A DNA stretch of 64,000 nucleotides from Eurosta solidaginis (Eukaryota > Arthropoda > Insecta > Diptera > Tephritidae), in assembly GCF_040869045.1 (NCBI RefSeq), contig NC_090321.1:93726603-93790602 (forward strand). The letters run 5' to 3'. How positions within the stretch are numbered: the stretch's first letter is position 1; every line of letters begins with the position of its first letter. Position numbers and translations under genes: made by a program. Below are positions 36,801 through 51,800 of the stretch, in pieces. The notes beneath the pieces were generated by a model. The model saw only the letters and a program-made list of their open reading frames with translations, was not told where the DNA came from and did no database searches.

Positions 36801-39800
36801 ATATATATGAAAAACTGCTTATGTGTCGGACCTATAAGATTGAGTTAAACGCATCTATATGAAAAACTGCTAATGTGACCGGGCTTTAACCCTCCATCGT
36901 TCAGTCGTTAACGAAATTGTGGATAAAACAAGTCTGATAACTTTTGCATGGACGTCGAAATTACAAATAGAACCGATCGCCTGATTTTTAATTGACTATC
37001 GTGGTCGCATTCTGTATTTTGTTCTATCACCCGCTGAAGATAACAGTCCCTATGCACCGGCATATGAACATCCTGTCAAAACGCTGCCAAAACACTAAGA
37101 AGGAGCCATCTCGAACATACTCTCAGACAGTTGACGGATAAGATATCGCACTTATAAGATATCACTTTATCCACAATGGTTAGCGAGACAGCAAAGAATA
37201 AAATCTGCCCCCGGCTGCCGCCGAAATGTTAAGATTCCCTGTGACAAATATTACGATGGGAAACGCTGCTGGTAAGGTCGTCTATAAGTAATTAACTCAA
37301 CTTCCAAATATGTTTAGGTATGGGTTTTTACCTCTTGGATACGTTAACCTTATGCGTTTTTTTTTAATTGTTTAACCAAAAGTTGTGGCAATTTCATTCT
37401 GTATTCACATTTTTTCAGACCCCAAAAAACCCGAAAATATTGAACTTCTGCTGTGCAGAAATTTACTAGATAATGTTTAAATACTAAATTGTCCAAATTT
37501 GTATCTCCCCATTCTTAAGAGCTGCCGCTGTGGTGTGGTGGTAACGTGCACCGAAAATTAAGAAAAAGTTTTTTCAATTAGAAAAAAAATTCTAAGCGAG
37601 GTCGTTCTCGGCAGTGATATTTTTTAATAAAAAATTTACCACCACGGCTGTAAATAATTGTCAATGTGTTTGTTACATTTTGCGTTTACCATCTCCTTTT
37701 GACAATCCCTATCTATGCCAGTGAAATGAAAAAAAATAAAATCAGCTGAAATAATTAAGCCATGGTCAAAATTACAAATTTACGTGGGGTTGAAAATAAA
37801 ATTTGTAGAAACCGTAGACAATTTTCTACAAATGTAGTTTGCTGTTGCGTGTAGAAAAGTTTTTATAGTAAAATCTAAAACTTTCCACGTTTTATGTGGA
37901 TACTAAACAGAGAGAATATTCCTAAGTCTTGAGATAAAATGCTTCTAATGCCCTCTCGTCTTTTTCCTATAATTTTCAAGCTTAACCAGATCTATTCTTT
38001 GAAAGTATGACACCAAACGGACATTAGAAGGAAATAAAATCTTCTGAAGATACAAATAATGTCGTATCATATCTTAAAACCGGATGTAAGATGACCAAGT
38101 TATTATGAAAAAACAGTTTCAGCTTTAAATAAAAAAAATTGTTTAACATTTTTCTGAGATCCTCTAACATAAACTTTAAATTAAAGGTGGTACGTTTGGA
38201 ACTTTTTTATTTCATATGGTGACCAACCCAGTCTAGTAACCATTCCCCGTTCTCTCCATATCAATCCCTGGACTTCCCTAGATAGGACCTCGTGGTCTCG
38301 CTGGAGCACTCGAGGTATGCTCGCACCATTTCTCTATTTCACCCGTTTGATTTGACGTTTATAAATAGAGAATCATGTCTCATTTATAGAATAAAACTTG
38401 GCAAAAGTTGAATACCTAATTTACATTCCAAATCTTATCTTTTCCCGCTAATAAGTAGAGGTATTATTGAATCGAAAAAACAGATCGATTCGTATTAAAT
38501 TGAAGGTACGCATAGATTCTAAATTTTAGATTTTTTAGTTAGCTCCCTGTTGATCCATTTAACGATATGGCTATTTTTTATCTAACTACATACGTATGTA
38601 TATATGTACATAAGGGTGTACACAGTTCAACCTCCGCCATTACAAACAGTTCACAATTTTCCTTGTCTGTTGATTCTTTTGTTAGTGAAATGGATGTTTT
38701 CCGGTTCACGTGTTTTCTTAGAATTTGCACGACACAACTCCCAATCAACAACGGTAGACACCTGTTTGCTTTCCCAGAAAAGACAGATGGATGGGTTTGA
38801 CGAAAGACGGCGACGAAAACAACTTTAACAGCTTGAAATAGGATTTGTACAAAAACGGGCTTTCGTTGGTTTGCTTTCTACATATTTATTCGTTGTTATT
38901 TGTTGTTTTCCTACCTACGATTGTTATTTTTTGGCGTAAGCTTCTTCGTGATGCTCTATATTATTTACTGGCGTACATTTGTATATCTACATCAGCAGAA
39001 ATTTATAATGGTGTGTCCGTTATTCATTTTTTTTGTTTTGCTTCCATTCCCTCAGAATTTACACTTTTACTGTGGTGAGTACAAATTGATGCGGAACCCT
39101 TTTATGTATGTGCCATTAATGGGCGCTTTTCCGCCTAAGCGATTTCGGCAGTTTCTTATGAAGTCACGCCAGATATCCCTGTTTCGCGAAAACTGACGGC
39201 AATTGGGAGCACAAAGGGAGGTCAAGCCTTCTTTCACCTGCCTCTCCCAACTCAATGGAGGCCTCCCTCTTCCTATGCTTCCAAACATCGGTGTCGACTG
39301 AAGTACTTTCTTGTACGGGGCATCTGCTACCATTCGCATAACATGACCGAGCCAGCGAAGCGTTTGGGATTTTATCCGCTGCACTTTCGTTATATCTGCG
39401 TAAAGCTCATGCAGGTCGTCATAAATCTTCCGGTGAACTTTTCCCTCGAACACTCCAAGAGCCATCTCATCTTCTCTCGACACGGTCCATGATTCCGAGC
39501 CATACACCAGAACAAGTATGATGAGGACTTGTAGAGCGTTATTTTTGTTCGTCGAGAGAGGACTTTACTTTTCGATTGCCCACTCAGTCCAAAGTAGTAC
39601 TTGTTGGCAAGAGTGATTCTCCGTTTCTAAGCTGCCATCGTTTTTGCTGTTATTTCTGGTTCCAAGGCTAGTGGCTGCCAAGGTGCGAATGAGCCGCTTC
39701 GTTCTTGGATGACAGCAAGTACTTCTAATCCCGAGAAGGCATTATCATCAGCATATTAGGCAATGATATCATTATAATCAGCATACGCCAGTAATTGTGC

Positions 39801-42800
39801 TCTCTTATAATAGATTGTACTACTTAGGTTCAGTTCTGCTGCTGGAATTACCTTCTCCATCATTATGTTAAACAAATCGCCCGAAAGGGAGTATTGGTTT
39901 CGAATGGCTCGGAGAGGTCCTTCCCAATCCTTACGCAGCTCTTGCTGTTGCTCAACGTCAACGCTGTCAAATGCTGCTTTAAAGTCAACGAAAGATAGTG
40001 AGTGTCGATTTATATCAATTTATCATGATGTCGATCTTATCGCGAGTCTTCTCAAGAGTCCGACGTATCGTAACGATCTGGTGAATAGTAGATTTACCAG
40101 GTATGAAGCGGCACCGATAAGCTCCAGTCATTTTGTTGACAATGGGCTTCAGTCTCTCGCACAGTACGTTAGATAGAATCTTATACGCGATGTAAATTTT
40201 TCTAATCTAATACTCTATTTACATTCTACATACAAATAGAGAATACCACTTACAAAGGCTACTCTTTTACTTACGCTTGCGCTTACCTTACAGTTATGTG
40301 TTACTCTTACACTCAGGATTTCCCTATGTCGTGTACAAAGATGTTTACACATCAACAATTTTATAATATTTCAATAACAAATGAATAACTTCTTCATACC
40401 ACCAATAGTTGTTGCGGTTCCGTATTTATTTTCTTATCTTTCCTCGCAGTATGGGGGAATCCAGAAAGTAAGCGTAAGGTAAGTATTGTCTTTGGAAATG
40501 GTATGCTATGTGGCGGAATATAGAATCTAAGAGCCTCATTCTTTAGTGCGACACGAACGTTCGTTTTGTCTCAGAGACGAATCGTTCGCCTGTTTGTATT
40601 ATGTTAAACGATCAAAATAAAAGACGAGAACAGCTGATTCTTACTTGACAATAACGTAAGAAATGAGAATAAGCTAAGACGAATTGTTATAAAAACAAAG
40701 AAAACATATCATGGCGAGACGAAAACACAATTTGCCTGGCCCGCATGCAGCAACTTTTATACATATATGTATTTGAAAAGTTTGACCCGAATCGGAATTC
40801 CATTGCCACAGTAACCCCTACGCCCATCAGCAAGATCTACTGGTAAAGCGCACAGCCGTTGTAGTCGGTAGCAGATCAATGGAACACGGAGTTTGTTCGT
40901 TAGAAACAGATTTTTGGATTCAATCTCTCTATCAGCTTTTCATGCACAAATATTTTGTCCACTCTTGCCTGGACCATTTTGAATAGTCATAAAATACATT
41001 TTAGCGACAGGTTAATCTGCAAGTTCTGGCAGTGATACTAGCCAACCTGGTTAGGTGTAGATAAGCTTTCAAAGCTGACTTCTCAAAAAATCATCGAAAC
41101 GTTTTGAAATATACATACATAAATAAACTGTTTATTTAAATAAATTTGGCTTTTCCAATATTTTTTTTTTGTTTTGTGGGAAGTTGGGGCCGCCTCCTTC
41201 CTCTGCTTCCATAGGCGGGTTCCCATAAAGTGTGTGAGTGTAGTCACTACACTGTAGCATAATGTGGTAAAATTGATAGAAGCTGTTTGTTATTGATAAG
41301 TTATCTGAGTGTTGTTATCAGAGTGTTGCCCACATATCACTCCAATATGTAACGTTTACACTTACATGTTGAATTGGTCCATGCACATATCACTCCAATA
41401 CATTACGCTTACACTCACACTTACCTTACGCGTACATTCTACATTCCCTCATACAGCATACGACTTCTAAACATTAGGCTTACGCTTACACCTATAATTA
41501 CATTTATATTACGCTTTCATTAGGAATTCCACATACAGTGAGGAAAGATATTTGCAAATCAAAAACGGACACCATAATGTAAAGAAACTCTCTGCTAGTT
41601 ATCAACTTATTGTATGTGCATTTGTATGCATGTATATATGTATGTATGTATGTATGTATGTAAACAAATATATATTGTTTGATTGTATAAGCTGTATGTT
41701 TGATTTTCTTATGCTTTGAAAAAGTAATTCTTTACAGTTTTGCTTTTATTTTTAGTTACAGGACGTGTTATTTCAATATTTTCCCACAATTACAAATGGC
41801 AAATGAATGAAATTCTACCGACGTAATTTAGTATTTTACAGAAAAAGGAATTGCAGATTACCCACACCAATTCAGTTAATAATATACGCATACATACGTA
41901 CATGTACGGAGATTTTCAGGACGACTGAAGGCGGCAATCATTGACAAGAAACAATGAGATTTGGGAAATTCTGCGAGGAAACAAACATGAATAGTTGTGA
42001 GAAGGTCTCGAATATCATATCAGGATTTACAAGAATACCTTGATGTAAAATTATATTCCTAATTATCATGAAACTACCGTAAAACAGATACGTTTCCGAC
42101 ATGTATTATTATATGGTTTCGACGGTTATCAGCCGATGCCCAAAAAAAAAATAAATTATTTTACAATTTTAATTAATATACACCCATTTTGATTTTAGGG
42201 AGAATGATGTTTTTGATTCGATTCGGATAAAATATAAATGGAATTTATTAAACTTTAATTTATTATACCTTTCATGAAAATGAAATGGTGTATTGAGTTT
42301 GCCATGGATCTCAAAATTGTAAGTCATTAAAGGAAAATATATATCCCATACAACCGATTGTTCAGATAAGAGGTTTAACATAATTATTTCCTCATTTTTG
42401 CACTAGAACCTTCAAATGTTTCCAAATGCTCACAAATACGGTCTGAAAATTGTTAAGATCGGTCATATATATAATATATATTCCATACAACTTATTGTTC
42501 ATATTTTATGAGTTTTTGAAAATTCAACACGTTATTGTTCTGCTCCACTTATGAAAGGTCCCATCCTTATTGTTTTTATATAACGGCATACTTACTTATA
42601 GCACGGTATCCAGATCATAAGTCCGAGTTTACAAACGAATATTTTTCTTGCTGAGATTCGCCAATTTCTCTTTCGGTGTTGCGCATTCTATTTACACACG
42701 GAAACTCTATTTATGCAACTATCTGATATTCCTTTTGAATAATTTTCTACATAATTTTTTTTTATTCACTAAAAATTTTAAAATTAAACATGAAATAATC

Positions 42801-45800
42801 ATGATAAAAACACTTGCAAGGCCTGACCGTTCTCTATTTTGGTTGAATGTGATTTTTGTTTGAAGGTTTCATTTCAAGTGGCCATGTCGAACCTTATAGG
42901 TATGTAAATTTTAGTCGCCTCTTAAGCCAGACATGCACACCGCCTGTGCTAAAAGAAAGGGTACCGAGTTGCTTGCGGTCGTCAACTTGCTTTGTGCCTT
43001 TCTCAATTTCACAAACTTTATTTAGTTTCAATAGTTATGTTAAATATGAAACTTTTATGGCATTTGAAATACTATTTTTTCAATTTTGATGGAAATCTGG
43101 AATATTTAATGTTTTTTCTAAAATTTTCACAAGCACAGTTTTTTTAGAACAAATTGAAACGAAATGTCAAATAATTTCATGAATAGAGCCATTTGGCGCC
43201 TTACCGAACACAATCTTTATTGATTCGTTCCAAACGTATTTCCGTCGGTTGAGTGATAAAAATTTTGTTTTTTGAACAAAAAGTTGAGTCAATTGCTAAT
43301 TAAAATAATTATCCTTAAATTTTTAAGAAAAGGACTTCTTAAATAATTTTTCAAGCTTAACTTTAATTTTAAGAAGAAAATTTTTATTCATAAACAACAC
43401 TTTAAAATATCAAAAACTGCCAAACATCTGAATAAGCACGTTGAGCCGATGTAGCGAAAAAAATTTCTACTGAGTTTTTAATATAAAATTCTAATGGATG
43501 AGCGAATAGAAAAAAAAAAAAAACAAAAAAAAAATGTTTCAGTTAAACGGTTTTATTGAAAACAATACTTACATGAAGTAATAATGGGCGTTGATCAAAC
43601 AATTTATTAAAAGCGTTGGGGGTGTGATATTTCTAAAAATGTGAGGTGTAGCATAACCTTATTAGGGTTCAGTTGGTCTTACTTATGGCTATCAATAGAA
43701 ATTTTACGCGTCCAACGCTTTTATTTAATTGTCTGATCAACGCCCTAGATTGATGAGGAGTGTGATGACTAGAATCTAGGACCTACCTAATTATTTTCTT
43801 GCTTTTAGTATTATTATTACTTCGTGTAAGTATTGTTTTCAATAAAACCGTTTAACTTAAAAAAATTTTTTTTAATTATTTTATTTTGAAGTTTTTAGTC
43901 TTTATTTAATTGCCTATTATTTCTCATTATGTTTATTTCATTTAGTGACTCATTATTACAAAGATTCTTTGCTGACAATTTGTTACAATCTAAGTTCTAA
44001 TACATAGTCCTTCCAAAGACTTTACTGGACTCTGCGCCACGTATGCTTGTCCCTCCTCAAGCTGCAAAATATTTTGATGTCACTTCTACCGGACTGTATG
44101 TCATATTTGTTCTAAATACGAGCCAAATCGGACATCATAGGTCGCTTTCTATTCTTGTATGTATTATGTGTTCCAAATATGGACCAAATCGGACCACATA
44201 TACGATTTTTGTGAATACATATCTCGATCCTTGCGCGACCTAGCTGCGATTTTTTCATAGGTCACTTTCTATTCTTGTGTGTATTATGTGTTCCAAATAT
44301 GAGCGAAATTGGACCACAAATACGATTTTTGTGAATATCTCGATCCTTGCGCCACCTAGCGGCGATTTTTTTCTTATTATTGCATTGTCATCGGGTTCTG
44401 AACTATATTCCAAGTTTCAAGCTTGTAGCTTATCGGGAAGTTTCTTAAATTTTAATTACAAAATTCGCGCTGGCCGGCCGGCCGTGCAGCCTGTCAAGCC
44501 AATCTAAATAAAACTGTTTAAAAATACAACGGTGCGTTCAGCAAGTTATCACACAACGACTAGTCAACAGTTGTGTGTGCTGAAAACGCCTCTTGTGTAC
44601 CAACTGAGTGATAGCTTGTTCAAGATGCCTTTTTTACCCTTTTGACCGCGTTTTGACAGTACCTAGGAACATGGCGGCGCATACGCTCGGCCATCTTCAG
44701 CGGTTGATAGAGATGTTGGATGAGACCCCGAGAGTAGCTTAAAAAATCTGTCTATTTACTAGTTTGACCAAAGAGGATAAATTATAATAAGAGCCACCTG
44801 TTTGCTTCCGAGTGGCGAGTAACTCGCCGGAAATCAAAAAATTGATGCCGAATATTTTCTAAGACTAAGATGTTTAGTCATGCAGTGTAGGCACCTTGTG
44901 CAGCTGTGATTTTTGGAAGAGAATTAATTAATCCGTCGGAAATATAAACACAAATACCCCACGATAATGTATAGAAGACATTTTATGGTCATCTCGCCCA
45001 AAAAAAAAACACTACGGGCTAGCTCTTAGAAAGCATCGAGAAAATGGCTACGAGTAAGGAGTGACGTCGGGGGCTAAGATACTTGGCTTGGATATCATAA
45101 GTGGTTTCAGGCTCTGGATCAGGGACTGATATCAGTCTTAGACCGGCCATAGTGACGAATGTCACGCGTGATTAGTTATCACGTCCTGCACGAGGTGCCC
45201 CTGCTTATACTGATAATGGCGGATCTAGAGAGGACAACTCGATAAAACCCGCACCCCCTGAGTCATTGTGCCGTGCTCAGGGGAGGGAGAACTCTTTAAG
45301 AGTCAAGATCGGTACACAACGGTGATGAACTGGACTGTTTTAGGGCTTTGATTTGACATTACATTTTGACTTGATGACTTTGGGCTGGTAGGTGCGGTAT
45401 TCTGCCACTTTAGTAGGTCGGGGTGAAACCCTACCGAAATGGCTGGTAGGCTAATGCTGCACCTGCCCATGTCCCGTTAAAACCGTGGCGGGCCTCAAGG
45501 TACGTTCCGGCTCCGTCGCTGTTAAGTTGGTGGTGTAGGTGCGGTTGAAGATTTTCCCGCTTGGCGTCTGGTCTGACTCTGAACGCATTACTCATAAGGT
45601 AATGCGTCAACCCTCGCGTGGCCTCCCTGCGTAGCATAGATAACCACGAGACCGTTAAAGGGCGACTACACAATCGGCTCCGGATAGCGGCCTTGAGAGG
45701 GGACTTTTTTTTTTTTTTGAAAAAGGCGGAGTGGATATAGTCCTTGTCCAGGAGCCGTGGCTGAGTAGTAACGGCAGAAAGATTTCTGGATTAAGACTGG

Positions 45801-48800
45801 AAAATTCAGCACCTTGGTGCATGGGGAGACAAGTAGGCCTAGATCCTGTGTGCTTGTTAAAAATGAGATTAAAGCTTTTATTCTCTCTAATTTCAGCAAT
45901 GCTGACGTAACCACGGTTTGCCTCGATCGAGGAAGTAATGAAATGTGGGTAGTCTCAGCGTACATGCCCCACGGGGACGTAGAGGGACCACCACCTGCGA
46001 TTCTGGGTAAAATCACTGCTGAAGCAAGGCGGAGAGGTGTTGGCGTGATCATCGGTGCCGATGCTAATGCCCATCATATCATTTGGGGAAGCTCGGATAC
46101 CAACACTAAAGGTGAGTCTTTATTTACTTTTATTGTAGATGAGGGACTTTGTATATGTAATAGGGGGAATGACCCGACTTTCATTACTGCGGTAAGGGAG
46201 GAGTTCCTGGACCTCACCCTGGCTAGTAGAGAACTGGAAGGTCGGATATCTGGATGGAGGGATTTCAACGAGCACTCCTTCTCTGATCACCGATATATTC
46301 AGTTCTCAGTGAACGAAGAACGTCCCGGGAAAATATCTTTTAGGAACCCTAAAAGTACTAACTGGGACCTGTATTGTAGGAAGCTGGGAGAGCTACTGCC
46401 TGCGGTGCCTATCATTAGTTTGGGCCTGTCCGAATCTGAGATAGACGTTCTGGTGGAAAACTTCACCTCGGCAAGCAATAGCGCCTTTCAGCTGTCCAGC
46501 CCATTGAAAACTTACAGGGAGAAGGGCAAGCCGCCCTGGTGGTCGGATTCTCTTGACGACATAAGAGCGTCCAGTCGGCGGCTCTTCAACAGAGCCAGGA
46601 GGAGTAAATTACCCTCGGACTGGGAGCTCTATAAGGTGAGTCTGGGGATTTATAAATATGAAATAAGGATAGCCAAGCGAGATGCATGGCGAAGCTTCTG
46701 CGAAAACGTAGAAGGCTGCAATGAATCCGCGAGATTTAGAAAAATACTCTCTAGGAACCCCGCTCCTCTGGGGTATCTGAGAGATGATGGTGGGTACTGG
46801 TCGATGAGTAGCGAGGAGTCCCTAAGGCTTTTACTGGACAATCATTTTCCCGATGTCCCAGTTGCGCAGGGATCTTCGCCTACATGGTCGGTGGTCGTTG
46901 GCCATGCAGAAGTGCCTGCCATTCCAATACGGGAAAGTCAAATAACCTGGGCTATAGGGTCGTTCAAGCCCTATAAGTCTCCGGGCACGGATGGAATCAT
47001 TCCTGCGCAGCTTCAAAGGTCTTTGGGGATTTCCTGCCGCTGGTTGGCCATCATATATACTAACTGCCTCAGGCTTAACTATATCCCGAAGTCTTGGCAC
47101 TCGGTTAGGGTTATTTTTATTCCGAAGGCCGGCAGAAGCTCTCATGTATCACCTAAGGATTTCAGGCCAATCAGTCTCTCGTCGTTTCTTCTTAAGACGT
47201 GTGAGCGGTTGATTGACCTGTACCTACGGGAAAGGATACCTCGGGGGTTACTGTCGGCTTCACAGCATGCGTACTGCAAGGGCAGATCGACGGAAACGGC
47301 TCTCCATTCAATTGTAAAGCAAATAGAGGGGCCCTAGAACACAAAGAGTATGCTCTGGGTGCCTTTCTAGACATCGATGGAGCTTTTAACAATGTCTTAC
47401 CGGGGGCAATCGAAAGAGCTCTGGTGGGTTTAGGAGTCGAGGCGGCTCTGGTTGAATTTATTAGCAAACTTCTATGCGGCAGAATTGTCGCAGCGGAGTG
47501 GGGAGGGGCCATAATTAAGAGGATGGTGTGCAGGGGCACGCCACAGGGGGGTGTCCTATCTCCTGGGTTCTGGTAGTCAACGAGCGTCTTGTGGAGCTGG
47601 AAGCCAATGGTTGTCGGGTGGTTGCCTATGCAGATGACCTCGCTATCCTAGTCAGAGGCAAATTTCTGGGCACCCTGCGCGATGTTCTGCAGGGCTACCT
47701 GGATACTGTGGCTAGGTGGGCTGAATCATGTGGGTTGGCGGTCAACCCGGGAAAAACGGAATTGGTCCTTTTCACAAGGAGATATAAGATGCCCGATTTC
47801 AGAACTCCCTCGATTGGAGGGGTACCGTTGGTAATTTCTGATAGGGTTAAATATTTGGGGATTGTTTTGGACAAGAAACTGTCCTGGAGACCCAATGTGG
47901 AAGATCGGGCCAGGAAGGCCGCCATTGCCTTGTACTGCTGCAGAGGAGCTATCGGAAACAGATGGGGACTCTCGCCAAGAATAGTACACTGGCTTTATGA
48001 GATGGTGGTCAAGCCGATTCTGCTATATGGGGTGCTGGTCTGGTGGAAAGCACTGGACACGGCGAGCACCTCCAAAATGTTAGTGTCAGTGCAACGGACG
48101 GCGCTGATCGGTATCAGTGGCGCTCTCAGAACAACACCTACCTTGGCACTGAACGTCATGCTGAACATATACCCAGTAGATATTGCGGGAAAGGCGGCCG
48201 CGGCAAGGTCGTTGGTCAGGCTTCGTGATATGGGATATAGACTTTCTGACCGCGGACACTCTAGCCTTCTTTTTAGTTTCGACTTCATCCCGGACAGAAC
48301 GGACTACTGTATGCCGATAACTGCTCCCTATACAACCTTCACCCCAGTTATTCTAGAGAGAGGATTGCGGAAGAGGAATTATCTGGGGCATGGGACCGGT
48401 TAACTTGTTCACGGATGGGTCAAAGCTGGATGGAAAGGTTGGTGGGGGGGGGGGGGGGTCTTTAGTCAAGAGCTAAATTTAAGCGGCAAGTTTAAGTTGG
48501 CTGATCACTGCAGTGTATTCCAAGCGGAAATTGCTGCGATTAAGGATGCGGTGGATGGAATGCTATCCAGTGCTACCACGGTTAGGGAATTTAACATCTA
48601 CTCTGATAGCCAAGCGGCTATCAAGGCCTTGAGCTCAACTACAGTGCGATCGAGGGTGGTCTGGGAGTGTCTGACCTCGCTTGCGATTGCATCGAATTAT
48701 TTTACAATTAAGATTATCTGGGTCCCGGGCCATAGTGATATCCCGGGTAACTGTCAAGCAGATCTCTTAGCCCGCATCGGTACAACTGAACCGGATGAAG

Positions 48801-51800
48801 ATGGCTGTAGGGATTTCGGGATTCCGCTGGCCACCTGTGGATTGCTCCTCCATAGCTGGGCCTCGAATCAGCTCAGCAAACGTTGGGCGGATACCACGTC
48901 TTGCAGGGTAGCAAGATCTTTCTGGCAAAAAGTGGATGGCAGGAGGTCTGCTGAAATAATTGGGTTCACTAAGGCTCACCTATCAATGGTCATTGGGGTT
49001 TTGACAGGGCACTGTCCCATGGGTATCCATGCGGTACGTCTCAATATACTGGAAACTCCATCCTGCTGCAGCTGTATGGAGGATGATGAGGTGGAATCAC
49101 CAAATCACTTTATGCTTGATTGTCCAGCTTTTGCCAGAACTAGGCGAAAGTACTTCGGTCGCGACTCACTTGGATCTCCCGAGGATATATCCAAAGTTGA
49201 GATCGGTATCATTCGGAGCTTTATCGTTGCTACCCAACGATTCTCTAAGTAGCTAGATCTAAGTCACCGTTATTTTTGGTGTATCTGGTATCACAACGGA
49301 CCTTCGTGTTGTCCAAGTGAGCTATCCTTATCAGGGCAGCTACCACCTAACCTATCCTAACGAGTGACGTCTATTATCATAATCTATCCTCTTTGTTTTG
49401 ACGTCCAAACTGAAGATATCACACTTAATTTATCCAAATTGAACAGTTTCTGTATGACTGTGGATTGCGTCACGCAAGAAGAGGTGTTGCCGATAATAAG
49501 CAACAAAAGTTTTATTTTGAATTCTTGAGCATTTTCTTGTGACCTGGATACCGCGCTTTTATACCTAGTTCAGATCTCGTTCAATCTGTTGACGCGGTAT
49601 TGCAAAATAATTTTTTTGATACCCAAATTTTGTAGAATATTTGCATCCAACCTAAAGCTTAAAATTTTAAAGTATATTTTGACGGAAATCTTAAAGGTAC
49701 TAATTGATAATTTCAGGACGAAAAGCACTTAATGAATTGCTGCTAATAAAGGATGGATTATGAACAAAAGGGGAACTAAATAACACACGACCGCCGTGGT
49801 GTGATGGTAGCATGCTCCGCTTATCACACCGAAGATCCGGATTCACGCCCCGGGCAAAGCAACATCAACATTTTAGAAACAAGTTTTTTCAATTAGAATA
49901 AAATTTTTCTAAGCGGAGTCTCCCCTCGGAAGTGCTTGGCAAGCACTCCGATTGTATTTCTGCCATGAAAAGCTCTCAGTGAAAACGCATCTGTCTTGCA
50001 GATACCGTTCGGAGTCGGCATAAAACAAGTAGGTCCCGTCCCGCCAATTTGTAGGAAAAATTAAAAGGAGAACGACTCAAATTGGAAGAGAAGCTCGACC
50101 TAAAATCCCTTCGGAGGTTATCCCGCCTTACATTTTTTTTATAAATAACAGATGCGTTAAAAAGAGAATGGAACGATTAAAAAAAACCGGTTATTCGTTA
50201 CCTAATCGATCGGGCCTTCCGGGATGTACAAACCTGGGCACCTTGTGTCGGATTGACAGCCAATGCAGAGAAGACGGATATGGCCTTGTTTACTGAGAGG
50301 TTCAAGGTCCCAAATTTTACCAGGCCTAAGCTAGGAGAGCAGACCCTGCAGGAGAAATCTTGCACAAATTATCTAGGAATAATTCTAGACAGTAAGTTGT
50401 TGTGGAAGTTCAACGTGGAGGAGATAGTGTAGCAGGTTTCGATTGTACTTTATGCATGTACGTGGGGTTTATCTCCCTCTCTCACTCATTGGGTGATTGT
50501 AAAGCATATCCTATATTATGGTGTCCTTATTTGGTGGACGGCCACAAAAAAAAGAACCTACATCAGATTCAGGCTATCAATGCTTAGCATTACGGGAGCT
50601 CTGAAAACAACTCCGAAGGCTGTACTGTATGCGCCATACTGCACATTCCACCTGCAGACTTGGGAGCAAAGGACATAGCGTTAACAACTGCAATGAGGCT
50701 CAGTGCCTCGGGGCAGCTTGAGCGCGACCATACAGCCATAATAGTAACCCGTCATCAATTACAGGGCGAACAGAATACATAATACCGTATCTGCGATTGG
50801 AAGGCTCTTAGATCCACAATAGAGGTAGATAGATGGCGCAAAGGTGCGCAGTTGGCGAACGAGGTGATACACGTGAAGACCTATAGCTCCAAAGTAACGG
50901 AAGGAGTACGGTCTGCGGTATACTGCGCGTTTTTTAGGCGGATTTAGTAGCTGTAGAAAGCAGTAGAAACACTGCAAGAAAATAGCTTAAAATGCAGCTG
51001 CGTCAACTTTTATATTGACAGCCAAGCAGCAATTAAGGCAATAATCTAACATAGCACAGCATCTATAAGTGTGTTGAGAGTGTAAGCAATCCCTGGAAAG
51101 AGTCGAGGCAGGGTGAAGCATACGTCTATATTGGGTATCAGAGCATATGGGAATAGATGGGAATGAAAAAGCGGATAAACTAGCTAAAAAGTGCGCATCC
51201 CTAGAAGCTTGCTCCGTATACGTCCCAATTAGATTGGGCGAGATTAAGAGAAGGCGAGAGGTGCACATGATACACCAAGCGGAACGGCAAAGTGTCGAAA
51301 TTCATGTTTAGATCTTACAACCTAGGAATAACAAAGATACTACTATCATTGAAAAAACAGAAATGTAGATTCATGACGGCTATTCTGACTGGCGGCACAT
51401 GACCTAAAAAAGGATTGGTTAGTAATAGCAGATATGATGAATTTCATATCAAAACCTATAAAAAAGGCACATTTTGAACCCGACTCCCTCAGATTTTGAT
51501 GCAATTTTGTACAGCGGTACACTTTACCTATACAAACGCCACCTCGTTTTTGGAAATTGCATTTTTGAAAAATTGTGGGCGCGGCATGGTGTCAAAGTTG
51601 TGAAAAATGCGTGAAAAATGACGGTAATAGGTACTTTTGTGCTGTGATAACTACGGGATGGCTCAACCGATATCAAAGATCTTGGTACCATTGGAAAGGT
51701 GTTCGAAATATTTATCTGCAAATATACAATAAAATCAAATTAAATTAAGGTATGCTATTGCGAATTCAGACCCATAGTTTTTACAAGTGTAGCATTATGC

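Noticed and set aside
40191..41560. Telomere-like repeats
   Set aside because: TTACGCTTACAC units are degenerate, are not TTAGG, and occur as short dispersed patches inside an intron.
46074..48979. Minus-strand frames inside the 45-kb retroelement
   Set aside because: They are antisense shadows of ORF2 and contain no domain.
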